Shown: positions 44,557 to 55,109, numbered from the stretch's first letter. The stretch is 64,000 bases of DNA from Breviolum minutum Mf 1.05b.01 (GCA_000507305.1 DF240037.1:1-64000); one strand, 5' to 3'. Notes: a model not told the origin generated them from the letters alone. Numbers and translations: made by a program.

Positions 44557-44666
44557 GCCTGCCTGAAACTAGGATTTCAACCCTGAAAATAGGCTGCTGG
44601 ATAATATTAAAACCTGACCCACCCTTAGTTTTCAGGGGCGAACTTGCTGTCAGTTTAAGGGAAGGG
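44557..44666. mobile_element. Family E MITE, copy 6
   Basis: GCCTGCCTGAAACTAGGAT and CTGTCAGTTTAAGGGAAGGG, TA on both sides. Confidence 0.85.
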
Positions 44667-44924
44667 TATACTAAGGGGATGAAGTCTGATCGTTTTGTAT
44701 GGATTTTCTGTGATTTAGCAAGTACAATGGAATATAACTTGATGTTACACATATCCCCTCCCATCATCTGCGGGTGGTTGTAAGTTTGGAAGCTCATACT
44801 TTGTCAAGGAGCAAAAAGGGGATGCGACATTTCCTTAGTTCCTGCAGGGGATGCGACATTTGGTGTGGGGGATTGTGGGAGCATTGCTTGTGGATTCTTT
44901 TGGGGGTGGTGTTGGTTTAGTGGC

Positions 44925-45072
44925 AAGTCAACCTAGCCACCCTAACGTACCCCGCCAGAAATAAGGCCTTATTAAGGGCTCATTAACACTTGATTCCCTG
45001 AAAAAAAGGCCGTGCTATTAAGCCAGTATTTCGTTTCGGGGGGTAAGTGAGGGGTATGTTGACCCAGCCATG
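44925..45072. mobile_element. Family H MITE, copy 3
   Basis: GGCAAGTCAACCTAGCCACC and GGTATGTTGACCCAGCC outer arms, CCAGAAATAAGGCCTTATT inner arm. Confidence 0.82.
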
Positions 45073-45543
45073 ATAACGTTGATTTTGGTTGCTAGGTTGG
45101 AGGAACAACTTCCAATCCTTGGATGACATTTTTTCCATCATACTGCAAGTCCAAGGAGTGCTACTGAACGAACCTCTGACTCAACCACCTTTCTTTTTTT
45201 TCTCACAGATCGGCAAGGAGGCAAATGATACACAACCTCTGAACAATTTCTGGTGGAAAGGTGTCCAAGCTCTGACGTTTTCTTTGGAATTGGTTGCCTT
45301 TAGAGTCTAATATGCCTATATATATCTATATCTAGATCTATATATTATCCATACCTATATATATGTATATCTAGATCTATCCATATCTATTATGTCATGC
45401 AATGTCACGTCATGCAACGGCACATCTATGCGTGCAATTTATAGCGACCTTCACCCGCCGAGTAGTCACCCCAATTTTGTAGTAGTTTAGTTGAGGGAAC
45501 CCTACCCAAGATGGCCGAAAAAATTCAGGTTAAGGATTTATAA

Positions 45544-45640
45544 CTAGGTGGTGGTTTCAATTTTTTTAATTTTCGCCCCTATTTGGGGAAGATTCCCATT
45601 TTGACTAATATTTTTCAGATGGGTTGAAACCACCAACCAG
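45544..45640 (+). mobile_element. Family A MITE
   Basis: CTAGGTGGTGGTTTCAA and GGTTGAAACCACCAACCAG, flanked by ATAA on both sides. Confidence 0.94.
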
Positions 45641-45708
45641 ATAATAGATTGCCCAGAATCTTATGCCAGATAGAACGAAATCCCATCCCGCAAAAATCCA
45701 CACAAAAC

Positions 45709-45787
45709 TCTCGGCCGCGATTCCCGCCACAATTTCTCTCGGCTCAAAATTTCGACAGAGCATGTGATCTTGGATACACGACGAACG
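45709..45787 (-). CDS. Candidate exon, minus strand
   Basis: Minus strand: TCACAATATCCCCAG, 26 codons including CRNFEPREIVAGIAAE, one base, and A|GTTTTGTG. GC3 about 54%, against 42% for the plus strand. Phases fit 49389-49463 before and 44238-44346 after it in transcription order. Confidence 0.42.
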
Positions 45788-46454
45788 CTGGGGATATTGT
45801 GATCCCTTCAGATTTGACATCCTTTTTTTCCCACTGATAGTGAAACAAAAATGGACCCAAACACCAAGCAAATTTTTAGAAAACAGAGGCTTTTTTGGTT
45901 GGTAAAAATAAAGCACTGGAATTTTTGAAGTAGGAAAAATCATGACTGTCAACAAAATGACAAGTTGAGTTGTTTATTTCCATCTCAAGGAATGGACGAC
46001 TTTATGTGTTGTTTTTTCGAGTTAAAGACTTCCCCAACAGAAAACATACACAGACTGAATGATGCAAAACAGAAATACATAATCATATCATATCCTCCAA
46101 CAGAGGTCCCATCTGATTTTGTGTGTCAGGCCAGGCTTGTTTGGTTCGTTGGTTGTTTGGTTGGTTGTTTGATGTTCATAGTATTCTTATTTTTTTTTGA
46201 AATCGGACGTGACGGGGTGTTCGTACGCCACGGAACCAATTATGACGGAATGTCATCTCAGGGTTTTGTTTCCCGGTTGCTCATTTGAAGGATTAAAGGA
46301 TTGGAGTTGTGTATGCCCCCAACGAAAATCTCCCGGAAGAATCAGGTACAGGGGCGAGTTTGTGACTGACGGACGTTGCCTGGATAAAAGGAGTGAGATT
46401 GTCACACGCCAAAGAACCCATTTGGCTCGTTTTTTGAAGTTAATCAATTTGAAC

Positions 46455-46582
46455 TTAGAGGTTCAGGATACTTAGTAAGTGGATAGTAACCAGGGTTATA
46501 ACCTCTATAAGTGGGTTATATGTCCCCTCACTAGGGTTATAAACCTGCATATAACCAGTTACTAAGTATCCTGAACCTCTAA
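46455..46582. mobile_element. Family J palindromic element
   Basis: TTAGAGGTTCAGGATACTTA and TAAGTATCCTGAACCTCTAA, a perfect 20-bp inverted repeat, with inner TAACCAGGGTTATAA pairing. Confidence 0.92.
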
Positions 46583-46742
46583 GAACATGTCATTTCTGTT
46601 TGTGGAACACCCCCGGATCGCATCAAGCTATTCGAGAGGTTAGCGAAGTCAAAGGGGTACCATGATTCATGATCAGAAAGGTTCTTTCAGTGATCTTCCA
46701 TGATCTGCCAGTCATGACCTTAAGACACAACTTCAGTTGATA

Positions 46743-46852
46743 CACCCCCGAAAACCAACATAAATACCAAAGATGACGGTTTGGAAGATGTATCTCCTTT
46801 CAAACATGGCTATTTTGGGTATCCCGGTATCCATGTTAGTTTTCGGGGGTGT
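46743..46852. mobile_element. Family D MITE, copy 6
   Basis: CACCCCCGAAAACCAACAT and ATGTTAGTTTTCGGGGGTG, TA on both sides, 110 bp. Confidence 0.94.
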
Positions 46853-46912
46853 AGCCATATTATAAGTCATGGAACGTAAAACAGTTGAGCTCTTATATTA
46901 CCATACTACGAA

Positions 46913-47150
46913 TGTCCCAGGAAGTTAGGATCAATGGTGGGTTAGGATCATTGGGTTATTTCACCCCAATTCATCCCAACCATTTACAACGTATGTTATA
47001 TATATAACCCATTGATTCATCCTAACCACTACTTGGATGTCCCAGGAAGTTGGTAAAAGCTTAGTAAATGGGTGATATCCCCAATCTACCCGATTTATAG
47101 GTAGGTTATAACTAACCCATTGATCCTAACTCACCATTTACATCCTATCT
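46913..47150. mobile_element. Pair of family J-like palindromes
   Basis: GATGTCCCAGGAAGTT occurs at both 46912 (as AATGTCCC...) and 47035. Each is followed by TAACCCATTGAT-containing inverted segments: two related units head to tail. Confidence 0.6.
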
Positions 47151-47454
47151 TCCAACCCCCATCCATCCAACGGTATCCATCGGGTCCATCGTAAGTTACT
47201 TTGGGTCTCCCTGGTGGTGAAAATTCTTAGATCGGGCTTCCGAGAGGCGGCGATTGAAAGTTCACCTGTGGCTTGGGTTATTGATGTCTCGGCCCAGTGG
47301 TGTGGCGGCTCAGAGGACTCATCATCCCCGGTTTGGTGTGACACGGTACGTTTGAGGTGTGGATTGGCATGGAAATGCACCACCAAAGGTTTTAAGGTGT
47401 ACCTAAAATGGAAGGTACGAAACAACACCTAAAAAAAGCTGTAGGTTTTTTTCG

Positions 47455-47545
47455 GCGTATGTTTTGGGAAAACTCGCTCCCAAAATAGGCGAAAATAAGG
47501 TTCTGTCAGGATTCCTCCATTCTGGGTACCTGAACATTTTTGGTG
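47455..47545. mobile_element. Family N repeat, copy 2
   Basis: AAAACTCGCTCCCAAAATAG, GATTCCTCCATTCTGGGTAC and CTGAACAT match 21685-21750. Confidence 0.7.
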
Positions 47546-47559
47546 AAATTTTGGCCGTT

Positions 47560-48740
47560 TGTCCTGCGCCCGAAAAGCCAAGCAATTCCTATTTGTGGCT
47601 TGCTGTGGGGACCGGGGATTTTCGCCCATCAAGCCAATACAGCAATGAAAAAAGGGTTGGCTCTTCAAAGAATAGAATTAATTTCTTAGAACCCAACTGA
47701 CCTCTTTTTTGGGGGTTGACCTTTCATTTTATGGGTCAAATCTTCCAAAATATGGGTCATTTGGGTTCTAGGTTGTTAGTGTTGCATGTCGAAGTAAAAG
47801 AACCACTTTTATCTGCAATTCATAACCACTAAACCGCCGAGGTCACCCTAAATGGTGGTTTAGTAAGGGAATCCACCAAAATGGCTTTGATTGAGGATTG
47901 CCCAGACTTTTATGGCAAACACGGAAAACGTACCATTATCCCATCATCAAACAATAACGAAACTATTTTCTGCATGTGATTTTTCGTCAAACAATACCAT
48001 AGAAACTTTCTTCGGGGGGAATGATTGCTTTTCATCAGAAGGTACCAGAACTAGTGGAGAAGTATGTTTATGTATCAAATATGTGAGACAATGAACATTT
48101 TTGCGCGGGATACAATAACTACACATGTTGTTCATCAAAAACTACCGTAGATTTTCTATATTTCTTGTTGAAGGCATCACGTACACTTCTAACTTATCTC
48201 CGATTTCAATTTGTTGGATAACTTGTAAACTTATATTATATATAGAATGAATGACTTCACATCAACAACATGTCCACATGAATACATAGTTTATGATTTA
48301 ACGTACATCAAACTCTGTTAGATATATATCAATAAAAGCAATGTCTCTAATTTTATCATCATAAAAGAACACTTCCAAATGGTGCGTCAATATTTTTGTT
48401 CCTCCAACGGTTCAACCGGTTACTCAAGAACTGCGCATCTTGTTGGGGATTGCCTGCCCATGATTCATGGGAATCCCTCAAGCTTCATGTGACACCCCAA
48501 GGATCAACCACCAACTGTTGGGTGGTTCAATAGTGACATTAGGGTTAGGGTTTTGGAACAACCAAAAAAAAACGATCAATATCTTGGGGTAGTCAGTCCC
48601 CTTCCCAGTAACCTCGTGATCGGATCGTTGAAGAGAAGTTGTATGTATACAGTATACTGCAACAATCGTGATGATGGTCTTCAAGTGGTCACAAGATATT
48701 AGGAAGGGGGACAACCCAATCTATTCTCAAGGTCTGAAAA
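47560..48740. other. Stretch without confident gene
   Basis: AT-rich, with one short repeat-like block at 47800-47905 (ACTAAACCGCCGAGGTCACC). I see no exon-like block. Confidence 0.4.
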
Positions 48741-48759
48741 CTAGAGCTACATCATTTTT

Positions 48760-48874
48760 AAGCCATAAAAAGGCCATTTGCAAGGGGTCCCACCACCCCA
48801 GGAATAGGGGACTACTATATTACCATGGTTTTTAATATAAGCCACTTAGGTCCGTCATGGCATGATCCTCCAAG
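48760..48874. mobile_element. Family B MITE, left end degraded
   Basis: AAGCCATAAAAAGGCCATTT and GCATGATCCTCCAAG then TA. Closest to the copy at 5550. Confidence 0.75.
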
Positions 48875-49063
48875 TATCCTATCGATGATCACCATATCAC
48901 CCCTGGGATGTTTGCAAGCAACCGTGCAAAGAATGAAATATTTCAACTGCCAACCGAAAAAACTGGTGAATTTACCATTTTGGCCATTCAACAGTAGTTT
49001 GTTTGGAGCCCCATCAAGAGGGGTCTGGTCTTTATGGGTCCAATCATATTGGATGATCCTCCG
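48841..49063 (+). repeat. Local duplication, copy 2
   Basis: Counterpart of 43876-44095, with the same order of blocks and scattered mismatches. Confidence 0.85.
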
Positions 49064-49388
49064 GAGGGTTTTCACCCCCCAAAGCAGAAAAATCCCGAGG
49101 TTCAGATCGCCAGGAGGAGCTATTTTGGGAAGTTTTTTTTTGGTGGCAAATTTTTTGGGGACAAAAAAAACCAATGCAGCAGAAAGTTGTTGTTTCTGTT
49201 TTTTTTCTTTCTTTTCTTTTGATGAATGTTGAATGCTTTTGCTGTCTTGATGAATAATTGATCTTTCAATGATTTTTGTCCACCATTTTTTTTGATTCTA
49301 ATCTACGAACAATTTGCCATACCAAACAAGGACTCTCGTCACACTTTTTCAAGGCCCATCATTTTAGCGGGGTGTTTGGACTCTCAAC

Positions 49389-49463
49389 CTTGAGAAGACC
49401 CTTGGGCCCCCCAATTTCGGTCGCGAAGAGGTTCCAGGGAAATCGGGAAATCCCCGGCGTTTT
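49389..49463 (-). CDS. Candidate exon, minus strand
   Basis: Minus strand: CACCTCCCATTTCCCTGAAG, then KTPGISRFPWNLFATEIGGP and five more codons, then the donor AAG|GTTGAG. It is 75 nt, phase 0 at both ends, about 68% GC3. It is followed in phase by 45709-45787. The plus strand is also open (RFQGNREIPGVFFRE). No domain recognised. Confidence 0.48.
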
Positions 49464-49527
49464 CTTCAGGGAAATGGGAGGTGAAATGTTATTCCAGGAA
49501 TGGCCAGATTTTACGATGGGCGGCATA

Positions 49528-49643
49528 CTTTCCCCCCGAAGGGTTGACAGTTCGCGAACCTGAGAAATGATGGCAAAGGAAGACGATCCTTTTGCTTCCT
49601 TTTGGGGCAAAACTTAGGGGCGAAGTGTTAAACTTCCAGGGAG
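49528..49643. mobile_element. Family E-type MITE
   Basis: CCCCGAAGGGTTGACAGTTC and GAAGTGTTAAACTTCCAGGG; TA on both sides. Arms only partly match. Confidence 0.65.
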
Positions 49644-49971
49644 TATTCAAAAAAAAACACTACAAGTTGAATCGATTTTTGAAAGAACATTTTCTGGCGT
49701 ATTTGCTAAAAGAAGATTCCAACGGATTTTCAAAAGACAATGTGCCACAAATTCAGTAGATCTCCCAAACCCTTAACCAACTGGTCAACAGACAAGGCAT
49801 TTTCCACCCAACTTCCAGTTCACATCTTTTGAGAACCGGTTCTTGGATCACCCGAATGATCTTCCGTGAAAAATTGAGGAAAATCATCTGAACCAAACCT
49901 CCATGACTTTTGGTTCCAGCTGCTAGTTTTTTTGAGGTGTGTAACTCAGTGAAACGATTAATGAAAACACC

Positions 49972-50107
49972 CTAGTTGTTTAGGGGATTTGTTGGGGTGA
50001 AATCCTACACTGCTATATGGGGATTATGATAAACCATTATAAGGATCCCTATTAAACAACCGGTATTTCATTCAAAGTAAAACCGTTTTTTTTTGACCGT
50101 GGCTCAT
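49972..50107 (+). mobile_element. Family F MITE, copy 9
   Basis: GGTGAAATCCTACACTGC, CCATTATAAGGATCCCTATT, AAACAACCGG, T9, ACCGTGGCTCA. Confidence 0.85.
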
Positions 50108-50190
50108 TTGACCAACAATGGGACTGGAGAAAGTCACCATTGACTCTATGGTTCTTTGGTTCAAGAAAGCCAAGATAATTGATGGAGCAC

Positions 50191-50415
50191 CCTACAAGGT
50201 GGGCCCCTCCAATCGTTATAAATGGAGTATATAATAGCCCTTATAAATGGCCGAAAATACATGGGTACACTCCGGTAAACTAACATAGCTGGCTGGAAAT
50301 TCCCACCATTTGTAGAGATGTATTTCCTATTGGAATAGGTGGATTTTCAGCCAGCTATGTTAGTTTACCGGAGGGTAAACTGGGTGAAATTTCACCCGAA
50401 CCTTATAGGGGTCCC
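50191..50415. mobile_element. Family G MITE split by family D
   Basis: CTACAAGGTGGGCCCCTCC and TATAAATGGAGTATAT lie left of the D copy; GGGTGAAATTTCACCC and TTATAGGGGTCCCGT right of it. Confidence 0.78.
50268..50375. mobile_element. Family D MITE, copy 7 (nested in G)
   Basis: CTCCGGTAAACTAACATAGC and GCTATGTTAGTTTACCGGAG, a perfect 20-bp inverted repeat, TA on both sides. Confidence 0.96.
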
Positions 50416-50565
50416 GTAAGTCCACGAAACAAAAAAATCTGGATCCGGTGCGGTGTACCTTCTTCGGTTCCAACGCTGCGAGCATTTTTTTTTTCCAGGA
50501 CACATTGACAGGAGAGGAGGAATCGACAGGTGCCCATATTTTGAAAACTCCGTGGGAGGTTGTTA

Positions 50566-50679
50566 CACTCCGGGATCAACTAACATGGCTTGCAACGGAA
50601 AATGGACCCTGAATATGAAGATGTATTTCCTATTGAAAAATGATGATTTTCCAGCCAGCTATGTTAGTTTACCAGAGGG
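50566..50679. mobile_element. Family D MITE, copy 8
   Basis: CTCCGGGATCAACTAACATG and AGCTATGTTAGTTTACCAGAG, TA on both sides. Only 190 bp from copy 7, and it shares GATGTATTTCCTATTG with it. Confidence 0.93.
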
Positions 50680-51577
50680 TAAAGGCAGATTTTTTGGCGT
50701 GATGAGGTGATGCCAACGTATTGTTGGAACATTCTCAGCTTTCCCCTTTTTTCGGAGGGGGGTTGTGAGCTCAAAACATTTGGATGAGCTCGAAAAAACG
50801 ACAACAGGGTAGGGTGCTGGATGTTTGGCATGAGTCGAGAAGACCGCATAAATCACGAATTTGGGTGAAGATTCGTCTTCAACCTTCCAGCATAGTGCCT
50901 GCATGCCGGGAATCAGCATTCCCAAGGTTCTCAATAAGTTCGCCACAACAAAATCTGCAGAACTTTTGCATTCTTATCCCAAAAGTCAACTTTCCAGACA
51001 TGCAACTTTCACAAACATCTTTCAACTGGCTATACTGGTAACATGACATTTACTCATCTTTCCACCACCCCAAGACAAAATGATGGCAACCCATTCGTTT
51101 CTAGAAGGAGGGAATGGTTAGGGGCTTGAAGAATGACCGAGTTGCTCGAAAAAATGCCAAACAGTCCGTTGTCCACCGACGTTTCTTTTTTGTTTGACAT
51201 TTCCCACGGGGAAACACTGTTTGGAGGGAAATGACATCAACTTGACGATATTTGTGGAAACAAATATGCTGAAACCAACTAGAAGATGTTTTTGAATCCA
51301 TCATATTGACAAAACAGTATTTAGATGGATCTATTCACGCGTCAGCTTTTTCGAGAATTCCATTCATTACCTAATTATGTGTATATATATATATATTATA
51401 TGTATTTTTGGAGCTGAACATTGAGGTTATCTCCCTCCAACATATCCGGCAACACTCAAAAAAGCGATATGTTTTTGTTTTCAATTTTTCATTGTGGAAG
51501 ACAGCCGAAAAGCGACGTTAACTTCAATTTTTGTTGGTCTAAAAACAGCCATCTAGGTGCCTTAATGGTACTTCCTG

Positions 51578-51668
51578 CTGTTGATGGTTCAGAAATCCCG
51601 CTAACCACTTAGAACGTATAAAACCCTGTAGATAATGGGATAAAATACCATTTCTGAACCATCAACTG
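51578..51668. mobile_element. Family C MITE, short
   Basis: CTGTTGATGGTTCAGAAAT and ATTTCTGAACCATCAACTG, 91 bp. Confidence 0.9.
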
Positions 51669-51713
51669 TATGACATTAGCCGTCACTGACCCCGAGAAAA
51701 ATGGCCTGAAAAT

Positions 51714-51790
51714 AAATGGTAACTGGGTCTTTTCACCCCCGTAAGTGGAGTTATAACCCGTACCCATAACTGGTAGGGGCCCACCTTGTA
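51714..51790. mobile_element. Family G MITE, right part
   Basis: GTAAGTGGAGTTATAACCC, then AGGGGCCCACCTTGTA. Confidence 0.65.
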
Positions 51791-51814
51791 TGTTTTCCAG
51801 GTGAGCAGCGAAAA

Positions 51815-51905
51815 AAACCCTGGTTGGTTGGGTTATTATAAAACCCAGTTTTATGGTGAAAAAAAACGAGCCAGTATAAGGATCCCCATTAAACAACCAG
51901 TATAA
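51815..51905 (+). mobile_element. Family F MITE, copy 10
   Basis: GGTTGGGTTATTATAAAACC, CCAGTATAAGGATCCCCATT, AAACAACCAGTATAAT. Confidence 0.7.
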
Positions 51906-52032
51906 TCAGTATAATAGAACGCAATACCTGGAACCCCAAACAACCATTTTTATGTTTGATGTTTGGTGATGTCCAACCATTTTTTTAATGTAATGATTTG
52001 GTTCATCATCCAGTTGAAACCACCATAAAAAC

Positions 52033-52183
52033 CTGCAAGGTGGGCCCCCCAACAGGATATAACTTGGGTGAAATCACTCCTATTAAACTAGGGTTAAAAA
52101 ACCCCAGTTACCTCATTATAAGGCCATTTATAGGGGCCCCATAACTCCCCATTTATAACGGGCTCCGGGGCCCATCTTGTGGT
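52033..52183. mobile_element. Family G MITE, copy 2
   Basis: CTGCAAGGTGGGCCCCCC and GGGGCCCATCTTGTGG; GGGTTAAAAAACCCC and CATTTATAGGGGCCCC inside. Confidence 0.82.
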
Positions 52184-52385
52184 TGGCCTTGGAGTTTTTT
52201 CCCCCGGTAAGGGGTTTTGATCCATCGTGACCTGCAGGCGATGGATCGGAGATCTCCGAGTTCTCCGATGCCCCTTGGGAGCGCTGGCAGGGTTTTTCAG
52301 GATGGAGAAAATTGAGGACAATTTGCACCTCTTTTTTGGGGTCTCAACATCCCGGATGTTGCGAACATTATTCCTGGATGATTTT

Positions 52386-52483
52386 CTAGTTGGTGGTTTC
52401 AAAGATTTTTATTTTCACCCTTACCTGGGGAAAAGTTCCAATTTTGGCTAATATTTTTCAGATGGGTTGAAACCACCAACTAG
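52386..52483 (+). mobile_element. Family A MITE
   Basis: CTAGTTGGTGGTTTCAAA and GGTTGAAACCACCAACTAG, 98 bp. Confidence 0.94.
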
Positions 52484-52504
52484 AGTGGGTAGTAGTGACC
52501 CAAA

Positions 52505-52650
52505 AATTTTTCGTATAGGGGATGAAATCCTAGCCAGTTATATTCCGTGATTAATTCATAAGCCATGGGATATGACATCCTTTTTCTATGAACCAATCAA
52601 GATGTCAATGTACATGTCATGTTAGGGTTTTGTTTCTTTTGTTGCCCATG
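52505..52650 (+). mobile_element. Family F MITE, diverged
   Basis: TATAGGGGATGAAATCCTAG left part and ATGTCATGTTAGGGTTTTGT right part, as in the copies near 41.5 and 54.1 kb. Confidence 0.6.
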
Positions 52651-52864
52651 TGGATTGCATCACCGCTTTCCCGAAACGTTTTTTTTGTTTGTGTTGAGAT
52701 GGTGTCTTACAGAGAATGTGGTTTGTGTCTTAAAGAAGTGTATATGGGACATTTGACACCTTTGTTTGGGGGGGGGGCACAAATGTAAGTGAAAGTGATA
52801 TGGTTATTTTATATGATAGAAAAACAACTGGGCTGTGCTTCATGATGAGCAAAGGAGAAATGGA

Positions 52865-53009
52865 TGACCATTTTCCATACCAAATGACGAGCAAATGAGC
52901 AATAAGGTAGGGGGGTTGAGCCGGTTGAGCACCAACCAGAAAGATATTTTCCCGGGAAGTATGAGCGACCAAACAAAGTGGCTGGTCTTTGGGATGATCC
53001 ATGGATTCA
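52865..53009. CDS. Open block left of a family A element; possible exon
   Basis: The plus strand reads, without stops, VGGLSRLSTNQKDIFPG and MSDQTKWLVFGMIHGFTG up to the GT inside the family A element. The minus strand is open too (DQPLCLVAHTSRENIFLVG, or a hydrophobic frame). Strand not decided. Third-position GC is 65-68% for the best frame of each strand. Confidence 0.3.
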
Positions 53010-53118
53010 CTGGGTGGTGGTTTCGTGTTTTTTTTTTCAATTTTCACCCCGGATTTTTGGGGAAATGATCCAATTTGACTTGCGCATATTTTTAAAACAG
53101 GTTGAAACCACCAACTAG
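53010..53118 (+). mobile_element. Family A MITE inside an open region; possible introner
   Basis: CTGGGTGGTGGTTTCGTG and GGTTGAAACCACCAACTAG. If bases from GTGGTGG to CAACTAG are removed, the plus-strand frame on the left continues without a stop on the right. Confidence 0.88.
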
Positions 53119-53240
53119 ATCCAGGATTCCAAAAATAAAACCAATGACCGAGATTCGCAACAGAACGTTTCGGTTTTTTGAAGGACTGGGACCGTCGGGA
53201 ATATTTCATCTCCAAAACGTCATGTGTTTTAAGGCGGCTA
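53119..53240. CDS. Open block right of a family A element; possible exon
   Basis: Joined to the left block, the plus strand reads RNRTFRFFEGLGPSGIF and HLQNVMCFKAATPKTG before a stop. The minus strand is open as well. No family recognised. Confidence 0.28.
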
Positions 53241-53923
53241 CCCCCAAAACTGGGTAGTCCCCTCAAAAAATATACAACTACATATACTAAGTAAGGTTTT
53301 GCAATATTTTTACATTCCCTTATTAATTTTCAACCCACAACACAAAAACACGTGGCACCAAAAAAAAAACCTGCTATGCCCGAGGGGTCTCCATGTTCGA
53401 GCTTCTTTTCAGTGCTTTGGCTTGAAACAAGCAGTGGTGGTTCAAATGTTGGGTGTCGAAAGGTTGTTTGTTTGGTCAGTGCAATCCCCAGGTGCAATAC
53501 AATTCACCAAAAATTCAACTCAAATTTTGGTTGGTGAAATGATGAACAGTAGTAAGTTTAGGTAGGTCGGCCAAATGTTCGAAAGGGCATGACCAACAGA
53601 CTTGTGTATACTCCGTCTGAAGACGCTTGGATCTTAGAGATATGAATTTAGCTTGGTGAAATATGCAGCTTTCTTGGACGCCATTCAAGCGGATCTTCTT
53701 TTTTCCAAAATGAAAACATTGGGATAAAGAAGAGTTCAATTTGAATTTTGATGTTTTTTTTGTAAAGATTTCATTTTCTTCATATAGACAGTTCACCAGT
53801 TTTCTTAAAAAAAAATTGCCCGAGAGTTCTCAAATGATGCAACTTGAAGTTAGGAGGCTCATGATGTTCGATTTGGGCGAGAGATGTGAGGATTACCAAA
53901 ACTGTGGGTATTCGTTGTAGATA

Positions 53924-54015
53924 CACCTCCTGGAACCTAAAAATCACCCAATTGAACAGGAAAAATCATCTGAACCAAACCTCCATTTTTGGGTTCCATG
54001 TTTATTTTTCAGGGT
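53924..54015. mobile_element. Family E-type MITE
   Basis: CACCTCCTGGAACCTAAAAA and TTTATTTTTCAGGGTGT, TA on both sides; CATCTGAACCAAACCTCCAT core. Confidence 0.78.
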
Positions 54016-54351
54016 GTACTTTGGATCTACCCCCCAACCAGAAACAGTGGAAAGTGACGGTTTATAGGGATCACATACTAAACATGTAATGATGCGGGCA
54101 AAATCAGGATTTCATGGATTCATGGTTCATGTCAGGCTGTGTTTCAGGTTGTTGACGTGATTTTTTACGAACGTAACTAAGAGCATGCAATAAAATCGAA
54201 CGTAACGAAGCCCATACAAGATCTCAGAGGACAGTTTCCGAGATTCGCATCAAACATTTTCCTCCTTGCATCGTTACGGGGAGATGGACCTAAGATGTCG
54301 AGCTTAAATAGCAGAAGTTTCGATCAATGGTTAGTCTTTCTTTCCAAGAAT

Positions 54352-54452
54352 GGGTGTTTCCAAAATTAGTGGTACCCCAAAATGGATGGTTTATAATGGA
54401 AAACCCTATTAAAATGGATGATTTGGGGGTACCACTATTTTCGGAAACATCC
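54352..54452. mobile_element. Family I MITE, copy 2
   Basis: GGGTGTTTCCAAAATTAGTG and CACTATTTTCGGAAACATCC, flanked by GAAT on both sides. Core CCATCC/GGATGATT orientation is opposite to copy 1. Confidence 0.94.
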
Positions 54453-54553
54453 GAATGGAAGTGGAAAAATAGATGCAAATCGCATGTTTGGAGACGAAAC
54501 TCCATCTTCCGCCGCCTCATTTCCACTTCCATTTATCAGGAGAGGAAGAGGTA

Positions 54554-54645
54554 ACCTCCCGCCCCCTGAAAACAAACATGGCAATAGAAAATCACTAGTT
54601 GTAATAGGAGATACATCTTCAAATAGATGTTAGTTTTCGGGGATG
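54554..54645. mobile_element. Family D MITE, copy 9
   Basis: CCCCCTGAAAACAAACATGG and GATGTTAGTTTTCGGGGATG, TA on both sides. Confidence 0.85.
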
Positions 54646-55008
54646 TACCCTTCCCACACTGATTTTCGGAAGACGCAGCAATATTTTGGGAGGAAATTTC
54701 GACAATTTCCTGCTACCCTCAAGCCAACCATGCGGGTCCCGGGTGGGTGTTTTCCTGTTAAACTGGGTTTGTGGCAGCAAAGTCATGGAAGGTTCGGGGG
54801 AAAACTTCACAAGAAATTCGAAGGTTCGAAGCTTCACAAATCAGCAAAGAAAGGGATGTGATGGATGCCAGGTTTGACCGGTCAAAAGCTTGAACCCCGT
54901 TTGCTTTTCGAATTTTTGTTGCCCAGGTTTTGTATAAGGATTTTCATCGCCTCATTTCTTTAGGGAAAATACGTTATATAATAAGTCCTAGCCTTGCTTT
55001 ACCAGTTA

Positions 55009-55109
55009 GCCTCCCTTTGAAAATAGTTTTTTTGTCAAAAGGAAATTTCATATGAAATCAACCATCCATTTTCAGGCGGCTTTTTTTTGCTGTTAGTTTT
55101 AGGGAGGGC
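55009..55109. mobile_element. Family E MITE, diverged
   Basis: CCTCCCTTTGAAAATAG and GCTGTTAGTTTTAGGGAGGG; CCATCCATTTTCAGGCGGC inside. Confidence 0.75.

Noticed and set aside
44228-44797. 189-codon minus-strand open frame as one gene
   Set aside because: Its first half is a family E element. Only 44238-44346 has splice borders and codon bias.
52730-53266. 178-codon minus-strand open frame as one gene
   Set aside because: It reads straight through a family A element, so it cannot be a single ancestral exon.
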